From an uncultured Chloroflexota bacterium (GTDB lineage: Bacteria; Chloroflexota; Anaerolineae; Anaerolineales; Anaerolineaceae), in NCBI GenBank assembly GCA_902786265.1, contig CADACE010000004.1, positions 62,001-126,000 on the forward strand: a DNA stretch of 64,000 nt. The letters are read 5' to 3'. A program made the translations under genes and the position numbers. The notes below the pieces were generated by a model, which did no database searches, was not told where the DNA came from, and saw only the letters and a list, made by a program, of their open reading frames with translations. Below are positions 53,004 to 62,107 of the stretch, piece after piece. How positions within the stretch are numbered: position 1 is the first letter of the stretch; every line of letters starts with the position of its first letter.

Positions 53004-53843
53004 TTATTCAGTGAAAAAGCTGACAATAATGGTTGACGGACCTGCATGGACCATAATTGCCGGAGGCAAATTCAAAGAAGGGATGTTTTCAGCTCCGAAT
53101 TTTGATTTGAATTCTGATTCGAGAAATGGGATGTCCGGATTATCTGCGGTGGTGCTGAATGAAAAACAACCTTTTTTATAATCCTTGCATTCAGTTTCGA
53201 CCAGTTCGATCATACGTGCAAGCGCTTTTTTCTTTGTGCGCTGTTTTTCAAAAGACTCGACACGTCCATTTATAACGGTAAGTATCGGTTTTATTTGAAG
53301 AATATCGCCCAAAAGCTTGGATGCACCGCCGATTCGGCCGCCTTTATAAAGATATTCAAGCGTATCAACAACGGCATAAACCTTGGCACGACTCATTTTT
53401 TCATTTACAAGGGATTCAATCTCATCGATGCTTTTCCCTTCGTCTGCCCATTGTTTGGCCATACGGAGCAACTCTGCCTGAATGCTTCCGATCAGCTTTG
53501 AGTCAATAACACGAACATCAAGTCCCGGAAAATCTTCCAAGGCTGTCAATGCGCTGCGAACAGTTCCGCTTAGTTGAGCAGACGGACAAATAACGATTCC
53601 GCTGTCTCCTTTTTCGACCATATCCTGATAAATCGGGGTGTAAAGAGACGGCGGCGGTGCGGCAGTTTTTGGCAGATTAGCCGATTCCTTCAGTTTCCTG
53701 ACAAAGGTTTCACTATCTATTTCAGTATCATCTCGATATGTTTCTTCACCAAATATTACTAATTGCGGAATATATTCGATTCCCAGTTCCTTCGCCTGAT
53801 CAAGCGTCAGGCCGCAGGTTGTATCTCCGAATATTCTGATCAT
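53004..53843 (-). CDS. DegV-family fatty-acid-binding protein
   Basis: Two-domain DegV/FakB fold, 280 residues, binding a fatty acid between its lobes in known members. Seen: FGDTTCGLTLDQAKELGIEYIPQ at the start, PKTAAPPPSLYTPIYQDMVEKGD and CPSAQLSGTVRSALTALE (lipid carboxylate contact), and EYLYKGGRIGGASKLLGDILQIKPI. The frame is open for 54 codons upstream, but the ATG at 53843 with GGGGG before it begins exactly at the family start. No fakA kinase gene is nearby. Confidence 0.92.
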   Translation of the reverse strand: MIRIFGDTTCGLTLDQAKELGIEYIPQLVIFGEETYRDDTEIDSETFVRKLKESANLPKTAAPPPSLYTPIYQDMVEKGDSGIVICPSAQLSGTVRSALTALEDFPGLDVRVIDSKLIGSIQAELLRMAKQWADEGKSIDEIESLVNEKMSRAKVYAVVDTLEYLYKGGRIGGASKLLGDILQIKPILTVINGRVESFEKQRTKKKALARMIELVETECKDYKKGCFSFSTTADNPDIPFLESEFKSKFGAENIPSLNLPPAIMVHAGPSTIIVSFFTE

Positions 53844-54021
53844 CTTACCCCCGGCATTATTTTCACATATGATTTTCAAAAAGATTTCATACAGGTAATT
53901 ATCTGACAAAATATAAACTACGATTTCATTGTTTAAAAAATGAAGCCATAATAATTTTTTGTAATTATATAACAATTTTGTTAAATTGAAATATTTTCCC
54001 AACAAAAATGGTGATTTGTGT

Positions 54022-54055
54022 AAAAAAATCCCATGTTATCAAAATAACATGGGAT
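54022..54055 (-). terminator. Terminator after the membrane-anchored protein gene
   Basis: Minus-strand stem ATCCCATGTTAT with its perfect complement and a four-base loop, followed by seven T residues; six bases past the stop codon. Confidence 0.9.
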
Positions 54056-54061
54056 GATTTA

Positions 54062-54634
54062 TCAGAATCCGTTTACGCCTTTCCGATCTGTAAGCATCTG
54101 CCTGATCGTCTGGTCATTGACCACCGCGGGTATGTCTGCCACTTTTGTGAACCGGGGATACCCTTTAATGTCCGCAAACAAACCGGTAACTTTTTTATAG
54201 TAAGGCGGGCGTTCGCTCAGGCAATAATATAAATCGCAGTCGTCATAAAATGCTTCCTCACCGGGATCAAGTGTTAATCGATCGGGAACTTTGATGACGT
54301 GCGGTTCCTGGTAGAATGTTTTTTCCGAACCGTCAGCCATCACAAATCCGACTCTGCTGATTTCAATCTGCCTTCTTCCGGTATTCTGCAGGTAAAGGTC
54401 GAATGTAACAAAACTCCTTTTCCTGAAGGATTCCAGGGCCGCATCTTCGATTTTGAATGTAATGTCCAAAGGAGGTTTCTGGTATGACCGTATAAGCTTT
54501 ACGATCAGCCGGATACACAGGCACAAAAGACCCAGAATACAAATCAGAAATGCGGTCACTCCAAGGAAATCTGCTTTCTCAAGCGTAAGATACCAATTGA
54601 TTTCAGCATTGATATTGTTAAAGAATTCTGCCAT
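54062..54634 (-). CDS. Membrane-anchored protein of unknown function
   Basis: I do not recognise this 190-residue protein. One membrane segment lies at about 23-45 (FLGVTAFLICILGLLCLCIRL). The rest (55-190) looks like an exposed or cytosolic beta-sandwich: FVTFDLYLQNTGRRQIEISRVGF, TLDPGEEAFYDDCDLYYCL, and a charged tail. The pattern resembles small Ig-like domains with an NTG motif but without a named family. It follows the AEC transporter gene by 19 bases and has its own strong terminator. Confidence 0.65.
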   Translation of the reverse strand: MAEFFNNINAEINWYLTLEKADFLGVTAFLICILGLLCLCIRLIVKLIRSYQKPPLDITFKIEDAALESFRKRSFVTFDLYLQNTGRRQIEISRVGFVMADGSEKTFYQEPHVIKVPDRLTLDPGEEAFYDDCDLYYCLSERPPYYKKVTGLFADIKGYPRFTKVADIPAVVNDQTIRQMLTDRKGVNGF

Positions 54635-54653
54635 ATTTCACCTCAATTGCTTA

Positions 54654-55589
54654 TTATAACCCATTGAATAAAATATACAAACTGATTGTAATTGAAAACA
54701 ATAAATTTGACATTAAAACTGCTACACTTGCATAGGTTTCATCCGCGTGATACCGCTGGCTGAGGATGTAATCATTTAAAGCCGCAGGCAGCATGGCGAT
54801 GATCACGAGTGCGTTCAGCCACCATTGGTCAAGAGCGAAGATATATTTTCCGATGAGCCAGGCGGCAAAAGGACAGAAAACCAGTTTAATGACCGCACTG
54901 AGCAAAGCTTCAAGGAACAGTTTCGGTGAGGTGATTTTTTCCTGTGATTGGGCGCAGGTCAGTCCCAGCGCAAACATGCCTGCGGTCGTTGTCGGTTTAC
55001 CTAAAAGTTCTGCGGTATCAATGAAGACTTTCGGAACGGAAATCTTGAAATAAAGCAGCAGTGCGCCGATGAGCGGAATAAAAATATTGGGATTTTTGAC
55101 GGCGCTTTTTATGGCATGTACCGCACCGTTCCGCGAATCCGAACCGGAAAACAAGTCAAGCAAAAAAATCATCAGCGGGAATGTCAGTATTCCGTGTACA
55201 AGGATCGTTATGATGTTCGGGATCACATTATTGAATAATGTAAGGAAAACCGGAATTCCGACATAGGATATATTCCCGTAATAACTGCAGAGGCTGTGTA
55301 CGATAAGATTTGAACCGGATTTTTTGAAGACTTTTTTATAAAATAATGTAAGAAAACAAAAAACACTCAATTCAAAGACGATCAGCGCCAGTGCATAGCG
55401 TAAATTGAATATGGAAGTAATATCGGAAGTGACAATATTCGCAAAAGAAACCGCAGGTGCGCAAAAATAAAATAAAAAGGAACACAAAGCATCACTTGTG
55501 TTATCAGGCAGCAGCTTTGTTTTTCCGGCAAAAAAACCAATGAATGCCAGTATAAAAATCGGAATTAGTTTTGCTATTACGGTATCCAA
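54654..55589 (-). CDS. AEC-family membrane transporter
   Basis: Auxin-efflux-carrier family permease, 311 residues with about ten membrane spans. Seen: the N-terminal PIFILAFIGFFAGKTKLLP, FLFYFCAPAVSFANI (the conserved broken helix), SVPKVFIDTAELLGKPTTTAGMFALG in the second half and AALNDYILSQRYHADETYAS. Bacterial members move malate or other small organic acids; the substrate is not evident here. The next gene codes for the anchored protein. Confidence 0.88.
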   Translation of the reverse strand: MDTVIAKLIPIFILAFIGFFAGKTKLLPDNTSDALCSFLFYFCAPAVSFANIVTSDITSIFNLRYALALIVFELSVFCFLTLFYKKVFKKSGSNLIVHSLCSYYGNISYVGIPVFLTLFNNVIPNIITILVHGILTFPLMIFLLDLFSGSDSRNGAVHAIKSAVKNPNIFIPLIGALLLYFKISVPKVFIDTAELLGKPTTTAGMFALGLTCAQSQEKITSPKLFLEALLSAVIKLVFCPFAAWLIGKYIFALDQWWLNALVIIAMLPAALNDYILSQRYHADETYASVAVLMSNLLFSITISLYILFNGL

Positions 55590-55675
55590 AGGTTCCTCAA
55601 AAAGTTTGAAAATTTATTGTTTTCTATTATAATACTCTAAATAAAAATGAAAACCGGACCGGATTTGGAATAGAA

Positions 55676-55936
55676 ATGACGATACAGGCAATTTTATTCA
55701 TTCTTCTTATCTCCGCCTTTTATGGCTGTTTGTTTCATTTAATAACAGGCGGTAATTTTTTTACAATGATCGTTGATATTTTTATCGCAATTGCCGGATT
55801 TTTCGCAGGCCAATTCATTGGAAACATCGTCGGCAGGGAGGTCCTGCGGGTAGGTGTTATAAATCTGGGATGGGGAACCGCGATCAGTATCGTATTTCTT
55901 ATCGTCGGCGGCATGATCAGCCGGCCGTTATTCTGA
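55676..55936 (+). CDS. GlsB/YeaQ/YmgE-like small membrane protein
   Basis: 86 residues, almost entirely hydrophobic, with three membrane segments and glycine-rich turns (FFAGQFIGNIVGREVLRVGVINLGWG, IVFLIVGGMI). This pattern fits the transglycosylase-associated (GlsB/YeaQ/YmgE) family linked to stress, but similarity is general. The last nine bases overlap the end of the cold-shock gene on the other strand, a convergent 3' overlap. Confidence 0.72.
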   Translation: MTIQAILFILLISAFYGCLFHLITGGNFFTMIVDIFIAIAGFFAGQFIGNIVGREVLRVGVINLGWGTAISIVFLIVGGMISRPLF

Positions 55937-56140
55937 ACGGCAGACATTCGCTGCGCGCAGACCTTTTCCTGTATTCGTGATCGTAAATTGAACATTTTCC
56001 CCTTCGGATAAATTTCGAAACCCGTCGGAAACGATATCTGTATAATGTACAAAAACTTCCTGCCCGTCATCGGTCAGTAAAAATCCAAAACCTTTATTGG
56101 TGTTAAACCATTTGACTGTTCCGTGTACGTTTTCTTCCAT
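55928..56140 (-). CDS. cspA: Cold-shock domain protein
   Basis: Single-strand nucleic-acid-binding CSD protein, 70 residues. RNP1 and RNP2 are present as GFGFL and VFVHYTDI; the start HGTVKWFNTNKGFG is typical. I use the ATG at 56140, with AAAGGA twelve bases before; an in-frame TTG at 56149 is weaker. Its 3' end overlaps the opposite gene by nine bases. Confidence 0.95.
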   Translation of the reverse strand: MEENVHGTVKWFNTNKGFGFLLTDDGQEVFVHYTDIVSDGFRNLSEGENVQFTITNTGKGLRAANVCRSE

Positions 56141-56220
56141 TTTTACCAAGATTCCTTTCCCTGAATTACAGAAAAATCATTTATATTGAAATTCCAAAGA
56201 TTGTTCTCTGATTTGCATGA

Positions 56221-57579
56221 TTACAGAGTCTCTCTGAAAAAAGATTCAGCCTTTTCCAAAGCCCTTTCCGAATATTTCATGTAACGTTCCCGTTTTGATC
56301 GGATCTTTTCGCTGATCGGCGGAAGAATACCAAAATTTGCTTTCATCGGTTGAAAATGTTTTGCTTCAGCGGTAGCGATATAATGGAAAAGAGCTCCGGA
56401 AACCATTTCTTCAGGCAGAACGAGCAGATCCTGTCCATTGATCATCCTTGCTGCGTTGATGCCGGCCAAAAGGCCTGCGGCAATATTCCCCATATACCCT
56501 TCAACACCGCAAAGCTGTCCCGCAAAGAATATGGAAGGATGGTTGATCATCTGCAGAGATGCATTCAAAATTCCCGGCGCACAGATATACGTGTTCCTGT
56601 GCATCTGCCCATAGCGGACAAACTGTGCATTTTCCAATCCGGGGATCATCCGGAAGACCCGTTCCTGTTCTTTTTGAAGAAGATTTGTCTGGAAACCGAC
56701 CAGATTATATAAACTGCCGGACAAATTATCCTGACGAAGCTGCAGCACAGCCCATGGTCGTTTCCCGGTCCGTGGGTCAATCAGACCAACCGGACGCATT
56801 GGACCAAAAGCTAAGGCCTGAAGCGACCTTGCGGCCAAAACCTCAACAGGAAGGCATCCCTCGAAAAAGCTCATTTTTCCTGCTGATACACCTGAATTGA
56901 TCATCTCTTCAAAGCTTTTCAAAGGGATACGCTGCGCATTGATCAGCGCGTCTACGAACTTTTCGTACTCTTCCTGATTAAAGGGACAGTTAATATAATC
57001 CCCGGTGTCATCCGGATTTTTGCTGTATCGTGAAGCTTCATAGGCTATATTCAGGTCGATGGAAGAATATTCAATGATCGGTGCAATCGCGTCAAAGAAA
57101 AACAGATTATCCGTTCCGCATAATCTTGTGATCTCATCAGAAATAGCAGGAGAACTCAAAGGACCGGAGGCAATAACAATTGTCTCATCAGCGGGAATCT
57201 GACGAACCTCTTCCCGGATGAGCTGAATGTTCGGATGGCTCAGGATATGTTTTTCAATTTCAGAAGAAAAAATATTTCTGTCTACAGCGAGCGCGTTTCC
57301 GGCGGGAACAGCAGCCGTTTCGGCGCAATCCACGAGCAGTGAACCTGCGAGCCGCAGTTCTTCTTTCAAAACACCGGATGCTCGGTCTTTCAGATTGGAC
57401 CCAAGAGAGTTGGAACAGACAAGCTCGGCGAGATTTCCCCCGGTATGTGCTCCTGTGGAAACTTCAGGACGCATCTCATATAATTTTACAGAAATACCCC
57501 TCTCAGCAGCCTGCCATGCTGCCTCACAACCGGCTAAACCGCCGCCAATAACAGTTAAAGTTTTTTTTGTTTCTGACAT
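56221..57579 (-). CDS. trmFO: Folate-dependent tRNA uracil-54 methyltransferase TrmFO
   Basis: FAD enzyme using methylene-tetrahydrofolate to make ribothymidine at position 54 of tRNA. The 452 residues open with LTVIGGGLAGCEAAWQAAERG (FAD binding), then YEMRP, HTGGNLAELVCSNSLGSN and the catalytic cysteine region, GFQTNLLQKEQERVFRMIPGL, and AGQLCGVEGYMGNIAAGL. Length and motifs are complete. It stands alone on the minus strand. Confidence 0.97.
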   Translation of the reverse strand: MSETKKTLTVIGGGLAGCEAAWQAAERGISVKLYEMRPEVSTGAHTGGNLAELVCSNSLGSNLKDRASGVLKEELRLAGSLLVDCAETAAVPAGNALAVDRNIFSSEIEKHILSHPNIQLIREEVRQIPADETIVIASGPLSSPAISDEITRLCGTDNLFFFDAIAPIIEYSSIDLNIAYEASRYSKNPDDTGDYINCPFNQEEYEKFVDALINAQRIPLKSFEEMINSGVSAGKMSFFEGCLPVEVLAARSLQALAFGPMRPVGLIDPRTGKRPWAVLQLRQDNLSGSLYNLVGFQTNLLQKEQERVFRMIPGLENAQFVRYGQMHRNTYICAPGILNASLQMINHPSIFFAGQLCGVEGYMGNIAAGLLAGINAARMINGQDLLVLPEEMVSGALFHYIATAEAKHFQPMKANFGILPPISEKIRSKRERYMKYSERALEKAESFFRETL

Positions 57580-57668
57580 ATGGTAATTGTATCATTGTTT
57601 TCATTATAAAGATAGACGCAAAAAATCATTTTTCCTCAATTATGCTTTTCTCGGATAATGTTACTCTC

Positions 57669-57722
57669 TTGACAATATGTTATACAATGTATAAAATAAT
57701 TTTCATAATATAACACATGTTA
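57669..57722 (+). promoter_or_regulatory. Promoter and candidate operator of the tetR gene
   Basis: A perfect TTGACA (57669-57674) and TAAAAT (57692-57697), 17 bases apart. Just after the expected start of transcription lies TAACACATGTTA (57711-57722), with TAACA/TGTTA arms around CA, a plausible autoregulatory site for the TetR protein. Confidence 0.6.
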
Positions 57723-57758
57723 GATAACATATGGTACGTTTAGAAGGAATCATTGATC

Positions 57759-58388
57759 ATGCCTCCTGCGGTAAAATTTCAGAAAGAAGAAATCATTAAT
57801 GCGGCGCTGAATGTTGTCCGAAAAAAGGGTATCGATGCAGTGACTGCACGGGAAATTGCAAAAGAGCTTCAGGTTTCTGTCGGTCCTATATTTACCTGGT
57901 ACGATACGATGGAGCAGCTTAAATGTGATGTATATGAACTGGCGAAATGCCATTATCGGGATTATATAGAATGTGGGCTTTCCCATGCCATTCCCTTTTT
58001 CGGTATCTGGCAGCAGTATCTTCGCTTTGCGCATGAAGAACCGAATCTCTATCGTCTTCTTTTCCTGACGCCTCCGAATAATGTCACGGGCGGTGCTTTG
58101 GAGGCAATGAAATTTTCACAGGATCTGGCACGGGAATCAATAATGAAAATTTATCATATGGACGAGCATACAGCGGACAGCTATTTCCGTGATATATGGC
58201 TTATAGCTTTCAGCTGCGCAACATTGATCGTTACAGATAACTGCCCTTATTCAGACGAAGAAATGCTTGCGATTGGGACTGAGGTCAGCCTTGCTGTATG
58301 CAAAGCATATAAAGAGATCCCCGGACTGCCGGATGGGAAATTCAACAGAGATGAAATTTTCCGAAAATTGATTGAAAAACAGATGTAA
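57759..58388 (+). CDS. TetR-family transcriptional regulator
   Basis: DNA-binding repressor of 209 residues. The N-terminal helix-turn-helix is clear: KEEIINAALNVVRKKGIDAVTAREIAKELQVS, followed by VGPIFTWYDTMEQLKCDVYE. The C-terminal half is a ligand-binding helical domain (FGIWQQYLRFAHEEPNLYRLLF). The ATG at 57759 lies nine bases after AAGGA; the in-frame TTG two codons earlier is rejected. It likely controls itself and the acetyltransferase and exporter genes that follow. Confidence 0.92.
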   Translation: MPPAVKFQKEEIINAALNVVRKKGIDAVTAREIAKELQVSVGPIFTWYDTMEQLKCDVYELAKCHYRDYIECGLSHAIPFFGIWQQYLRFAHEEPNLYRLLFLTPPNNVTGGALEAMKFSQDLARESIMKIYHMDEHTADSYFRDIWLIAFSCATLIVTDNCPYSDEEMLAIGTEVSLAVCKAYKEIPGLPDGKFNRDEIFRKLIEKQM

Positions 58389-58415
58389 GAAAATATGATT
58401 CAGGGGAAAAATGAT

Positions 58416-58847
58416 ATGTACGAAATAAAAGAAGAAAAACTCTCGGCAAAAGAATATATCGACTTTCTGAAGCGCACGGACCTGGGATCACAGTATCCCA
58501 AAGAACGTTTTAACGAACGTATCGGAAGATTGCTTGAAAATGTCAATGTAAGTCTTGCTGCAAGAAACGAAGAAGGCTGCCTGATTGGAGTTTTACTTGG
58601 TTTGACAGATTTTGCTTACTGGCTGTATGTCACGGATCTCGGTGTTGACAGAACTTGTGTCAGGCAAGGTGTCGGTACCAGCCTGATGAAAACCGCGCTG
58701 TCTCTTGCAGGAGGAGAAAAAAATATTGCTGTTTACCTTGTTGCCAATGAAAATGCAATCCCGTTCTATGAAACGCTTGGCATGGAAAAGGCAGATGATG
58801 TCATGCGGTACAGCCATATCGAGTGGACAGAATTTACTGTAAAGTAA
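58416..58847 (+). CDS. GNAT-family acetyltransferase
   Basis: Acetyl-CoA-dependent N-acetyltransferase of 143 residues. The acetyl-CoA loop is seen as GVDRTCVRQGVGTSLMKTA, followed by VYLVANENAIPFYETLGMEKADDVMRY. I start at the ATG at 58416, since AGGGG lies about ten bases before; the ATG at 58395 lacks a site. Substrate unknown. It follows the tetR gene and precedes the exporter, as in small resistance modules. Confidence 0.85.
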   Translation: MYEIKEEKLSAKEYIDFLKRTDLGSQYPKERFNERIGRLLENVNVSLAARNEEGCLIGVLLGLTDFAYWLYVTDLGVDRTCVRQGVGTSLMKTALSLAGGEKNIAVYLVANENAIPFYETLGMEKADDVMRYSHIEWTEFTVK

Positions 58848-58917
58848 GTTTGTAAAGGATTCAGGTGTCAGGTATCAGATGTTAGAGATCCTGAGTTTCA
58901 TGATCCGTTGGTGAATC

Positions 58918-60219
58918 ATGATTCGGGTTATAAAAATGGAAAATAAAAACGGATTGAAAAATTTCTACATATTGTGGAGCACGCAGAGTTTGTCGCAGCT
59001 GGGAAGTACGCTGACAGAATTCGCGCTCACATTATGGCTTTATGAAAAAACCGGATCGGCCTTGAGTACGGCGGCTCTGACGATTTGTACCTATGCGCCT
59101 TATGTGATCATGAGTATTTTCGCAGGCGCAGTCACAGATAAATTTGATAAGAAGAAAACCATGCTGATCTGTGACGTTTTAGCTGCGTTAGGCACGATCC
59201 TGGTGTTTTATCTGTATAAATCGGAACAGCTGACAGTGTGGCATCTTTATCTCATAAATGCACTGTCCGGATTGATGAATACAGTCCAGCAGCCGGCATC
59301 CGAAGTTGCCTATACGCTGATTGTTCCGAAAGAATACTATCAGAAAACAAGCGGCTATCAGTCTTTATCCAGATCGCTGATATCGATCGGCAGCCCGCTG
59401 ATTGCCTCTGCTTTGTACGGACTGGCTGGCTTGGAGTCTGTGATTGCGGTTGACATCGCAACTTTTGTGATCGCTTTTACTGCTTTGGCATTTTTCATAA
59501 AAATTCCGGCTATTTCTTCCGTAGAGCATAAAGAAGAAAAAGTACTTACTATGGCAGCGGAAGGTCTTCGGTTTCTGAAAGAAAATCCATTGGTACTGTA
59601 TGTGATTTTATTTATGTCCGGGGTGAATCTGATCGCTTCAGCATTTGATGCCGTTCTGCCGGCATTGATCATTCCCAATCCCAGAGGCGGCAACAATATG
59701 TTGGGAATCGTTACTTCCTGTTCCGGGATTGCCATGATTTTCGGAAGCTTAATCGTTACGCATATGCCCAATCCGAAAGACAGGGTAAAAGTGATTTATT
59801 CAACCATGTTTTTTTCACTCGGGATAGAGAATTTTCTGCTTGCGCTGTCTCGGAATCCGGTCGTATGGTGCATTGGACAGATAATCGGGTGGATACTGGT
59901 ACCGGTTATGGGGGCTAATCAGAATGTAATTATGAGAAATTCCGTTCCCGTTGAATTGCAGGGGAGGGTATATGCATGCAGAAACACACTTCAGTTTTTT
60001 ACTATTCCGATCGGCTTGTTTTTAGGTGGTTTGATGGTCGATAAAATTTGTGAACCGGTAATGGAAGCAAACCGTTCAAACCAGATTTTATCAACACTTT
60101 TTGGTACCGGGAAAGGCTCCGGAGCAGCGCTCATGATGTTTATTCTTGGAATTGCGGGCGTCGTATGGTGTCTTGTTTTCAGAAATAAATTGAAACAGTA
60201 TCACTATTCAGATAACTGA
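58918..60219 (+). CDS. MFS exporter (drug-efflux-like)
   Basis: Twelve-span major facilitator of the MFS_3 group, 433 residues. Seen: FYILWSTQSLSQLGSTLTEFALTLWLYEKTGS, the loop 2-3 GAVTDKFDKKKTML, LINALSGLMNTVQQPASEVAYTLIVPKE, and QNVIMRNSVPVELQGRVYACRNTL in the second half. This pattern matches macrolide-efflux-like and peptide-efflux proteins. The start could be the ATG at 58918 or 58936. The regulator and acetyltransferase upstream support a stress or resistance role, but no substrate can be named. Confidence 0.87.
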   Translation: MIRVIKMENKNGLKNFYILWSTQSLSQLGSTLTEFALTLWLYEKTGSALSTAALTICTYAPYVIMSIFAGAVTDKFDKKKTMLICDVLAALGTILVFYLYKSEQLTVWHLYLINALSGLMNTVQQPASEVAYTLIVPKEYYQKTSGYQSLSRSLISIGSPLIASALYGLAGLESVIAVDIATFVIAFTALAFFIKIPAISSVEHKEEKVLTMAAEGLRFLKENPLVLYVILFMSGVNLIASAFDAVLPALIIPNPRGGNNMLGIVTSCSGIAMIFGSLIVTHMPNPKDRVKVIYSTMFFSLGIENFLLALSRNPVVWCIGQIIGWILVPVMGANQNVIMRNSVPVELQGRVYACRNTLQFFTIPIGLFLGGLMVDKICEPVMEANRSNQILSTLFGTGKGSGAALMMFILGIAGVVWCLVFRNKLKQYHYSDN

Positions 60220-60280
60220 GGAAATTGGTGCCCGGAAAAAGAGTGCTCCATATCTATAAATTAGGAAAGGAATTATATAA

Positions 60281-60916
60281 ATGCAGAGAAAATTGATCAA
60301 CTGGATTGGATTAACCGGAATTATCGCGCTGATTTCCTACACAGCAGCAGTGATCTTCTCCCCGATGGCTTATCCGGGATATAACTGGATGGAGCAGGCT
60401 GTAAGTGATTTATCCGCTGAAAGCGCTCCGTCGAAAATGCTTTGGAATCAACTCGCGGCGTTATACGGTATCTGCAGCGTTGTATGTGCTACATGTGTTT
60501 CAATTTATGCTGACGATAAAAAAATCTCTTCAAAACTCTTCCGGATCGGAATATATCTGTTTACCATTATGAACTGGGTATCAAGCATCGGTTATAAGAT
60601 GTTCCCTCTGGCTGACAGCGGTAAAGAGATCGCTTCTTTTCAGGAAGTGATGCATATTGTCGTTACGGTACTTGTCGTTCTGCTTTCTATATCATCATTG
60701 ATCTGCCTGATCATCGCCGGATCCAGAAAGAACGGAATAAAAGGTATTGCAATCTGGGCTGCAGTGGCTTTTATGATGATGTTGATCGGATCGGCCGGGA
60801 CCGGTATTGTTCCGCCGGCGTATTTTGGCATTGTTGAAAGGTTCAGCGTTTTCGCTGCGGTGGGATTCAATGCTGTGCTCGGATGGTATTTATTTGAAGG
60901 GTTTAATATCCGGTAA
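60281..60916 (+). CDS. DUF998 membrane protein
   Basis: Six-span membrane protein of 211 residues in the DUF998 family, function unknown. The family stretches are PGYNWMEQAVSDLSAESAPSK near residue 33 and WNQLAALYGICSV, with GTGIVPPAYFGIVERFSVFAAVGFN near the C terminus. AGGAAAGGA lies about 13 bases before the ATG. No functional link to its neighbours is evident. Confidence 0.82.
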   Translation: MQRKLINWIGLTGIIALISYTAAVIFSPMAYPGYNWMEQAVSDLSAESAPSKMLWNQLAALYGICSVVCATCVSIYADDKKISSKLFRIGIYLFTIMNWVSSIGYKMFPLADSGKEIASFQEVMHIVVTVLVVLLSISSLICLIIAGSRKNGIKGIAIWAAVAFMMMLIGSAGTGIVPPAYFGIVERFSVFAAVGFNAVLGWYLFEGFNIR

Positions 60917-60949
60917 TTAAATCAGTGCGGATTAATCATGAGGCTGAAA

Positions 60950-61282
60950 ATGAAGAAATTTATTGCTTTCTGCGGTTTGGATTGTGAGACTTGTGAAGCC
61001 CGTTTGGCGACGATAAATAATGATGATAAACAGCGTAAAAAGGTCGCTGAGCTTTGGTCGGAACTGAATGGAGTTGAAATCACACCGGATATGATAAATT
61101 GTTCCGGCTGCAGGATCGAAGGAGTGAAAACGCCTTATTGTGATTCTCTCTGTCCCATCAGACAGTGTGCACTTGAGAGACAGGTTGAGACATGCGGTTC
61201 CTGCGGCGAATTGGAAAAATGTGAAAAAGTCGGGATGATCATAGGAAATAACCCGGATGCACTTCAGAATTTGCGAGTGTAA
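60950..61282 (+). CDS. DUF3795 cysteine-rich protein
   Basis: Small 110-residue protein of the DUF3795 family with about eleven cysteines: FCGLDCETCEA near the start, NCSGCRIEG, YCDSLCPIRQCALER and ETCGSCGELEKCEKV. The spacing suggests metal or iron-sulfur binding. The ATG at 60950 follows GAGG by eight bases; the ATG at 60938 contains that site. Function unknown. Confidence 0.82.
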   Translation: MKKFIAFCGLDCETCEARLATINNDDKQRKKVAELWSELNGVEITPDMINCSGCRIEGVKTPYCDSLCPIRQCALERQVETCGSCGELEKCEKVGMIIGNNPDALQNLRV

Positions 61283-61356
61283 AAATCGTTTTGATAAAAA
61301 AAATGTCACTATGGCCAAAAGGTATTTTTTTGTATTGATGTTGGAGAATATTGCAT

Positions 61357-62106
61357 ATGAATTACCAGGATATTAATGCGGAAACGATAGACCGCTGGGT
61401 GAAAGATGGCTGGGAATGGGGACAGGCGATCAGCCATGAAGCTTATGAAAAAGCAAAACAGGGAGATTGGGAATTGTATCTGACACCGACAAAACCTGTT
61501 CCGCATGAGTGGTTTGGGAAGATCTCCGGTAAAAAAATACTGGGACTTGCAAGCGGTGGGGGACAGCAGATGCCAGTCTTTTCCGCGCTGGGGGCGGAGT
61601 GTACGGTGATGGATTATTCGGAAGAACAATTGAAAAGCGAGCGTATTGTGGCAGAGCGTGAAGGATACAGCATTCGGATCATCCGCGGAGATATGACGAA
61701 GCGCTTCCCTTTTGAAGATGAAGAGTTTGATATGGTCTTCCATCCGGTTTCCAACTGCTATGTGGAAGAGGTAAAACCGATTTGGAAGGAATGCTGGCGT
61801 GTGTTGAAGCATGGCGGGACATTGATTGCAGGAACGGACCATTATGTGAACTATATCGTGGATAACAACGAAGAAAAAATCATAAATCATCTTCCCTTCA
61901 ACCCGTTGAAAGACCCGGAACAGATGAAACAGCTGCAGGAGGATGACGGCGGTGTTCAGTTTTCCCATTCTCTTGAAGAACAGATTGGAGGTCAACTGGA
62001 AGCGGGTTTTATTCTGACAAATTTATATGAGGATACGAACGGGGAAGGACGCTTGAGTGAATTGAACATTCCGACCTTTCTCGCCATGCGGTCTGAAAAA
62101 CGCTGA
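61357..62106 (+). CDS. Class I SAM-dependent methyltransferase
   Basis: Small-molecule methyltransferase, 249 residues. Motif I is ILGLASGGGQQMPVFSALGA, then VMDYSEEQL, RGDMTKRFPFEDEEFDMVFHP and the KECWRVLKHGGTLI segment of Methyltransf_11. The N-terminal WVKDGWEWGQAISHEAYEKA is characteristic of a group found in Firmicutes. The ATG at 61357 lies ten bases after GGAG. It is one base upstream of the kinase-like gene, so the two are translated together. Confidence 0.88.
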   Translation: MNYQDINAETIDRWVKDGWEWGQAISHEAYEKAKQGDWELYLTPTKPVPHEWFGKISGKKILGLASGGGQQMPVFSALGAECTVMDYSEEQLKSERIVAEREGYSIRIIRGDMTKRFPFEDEEFDMVFHPVSNCYVEEVKPIWKECWRVLKHGGTLIAGTDHYVNYIVDNNEEKIINHLPFNPLKDPEQMKQLQEDDGGVQFSHSLEEQIGGQLEAGFILTNLYEDTNGEGRLSELNIPTFLAMRSEKR

Positions 62107-62107
62107 A

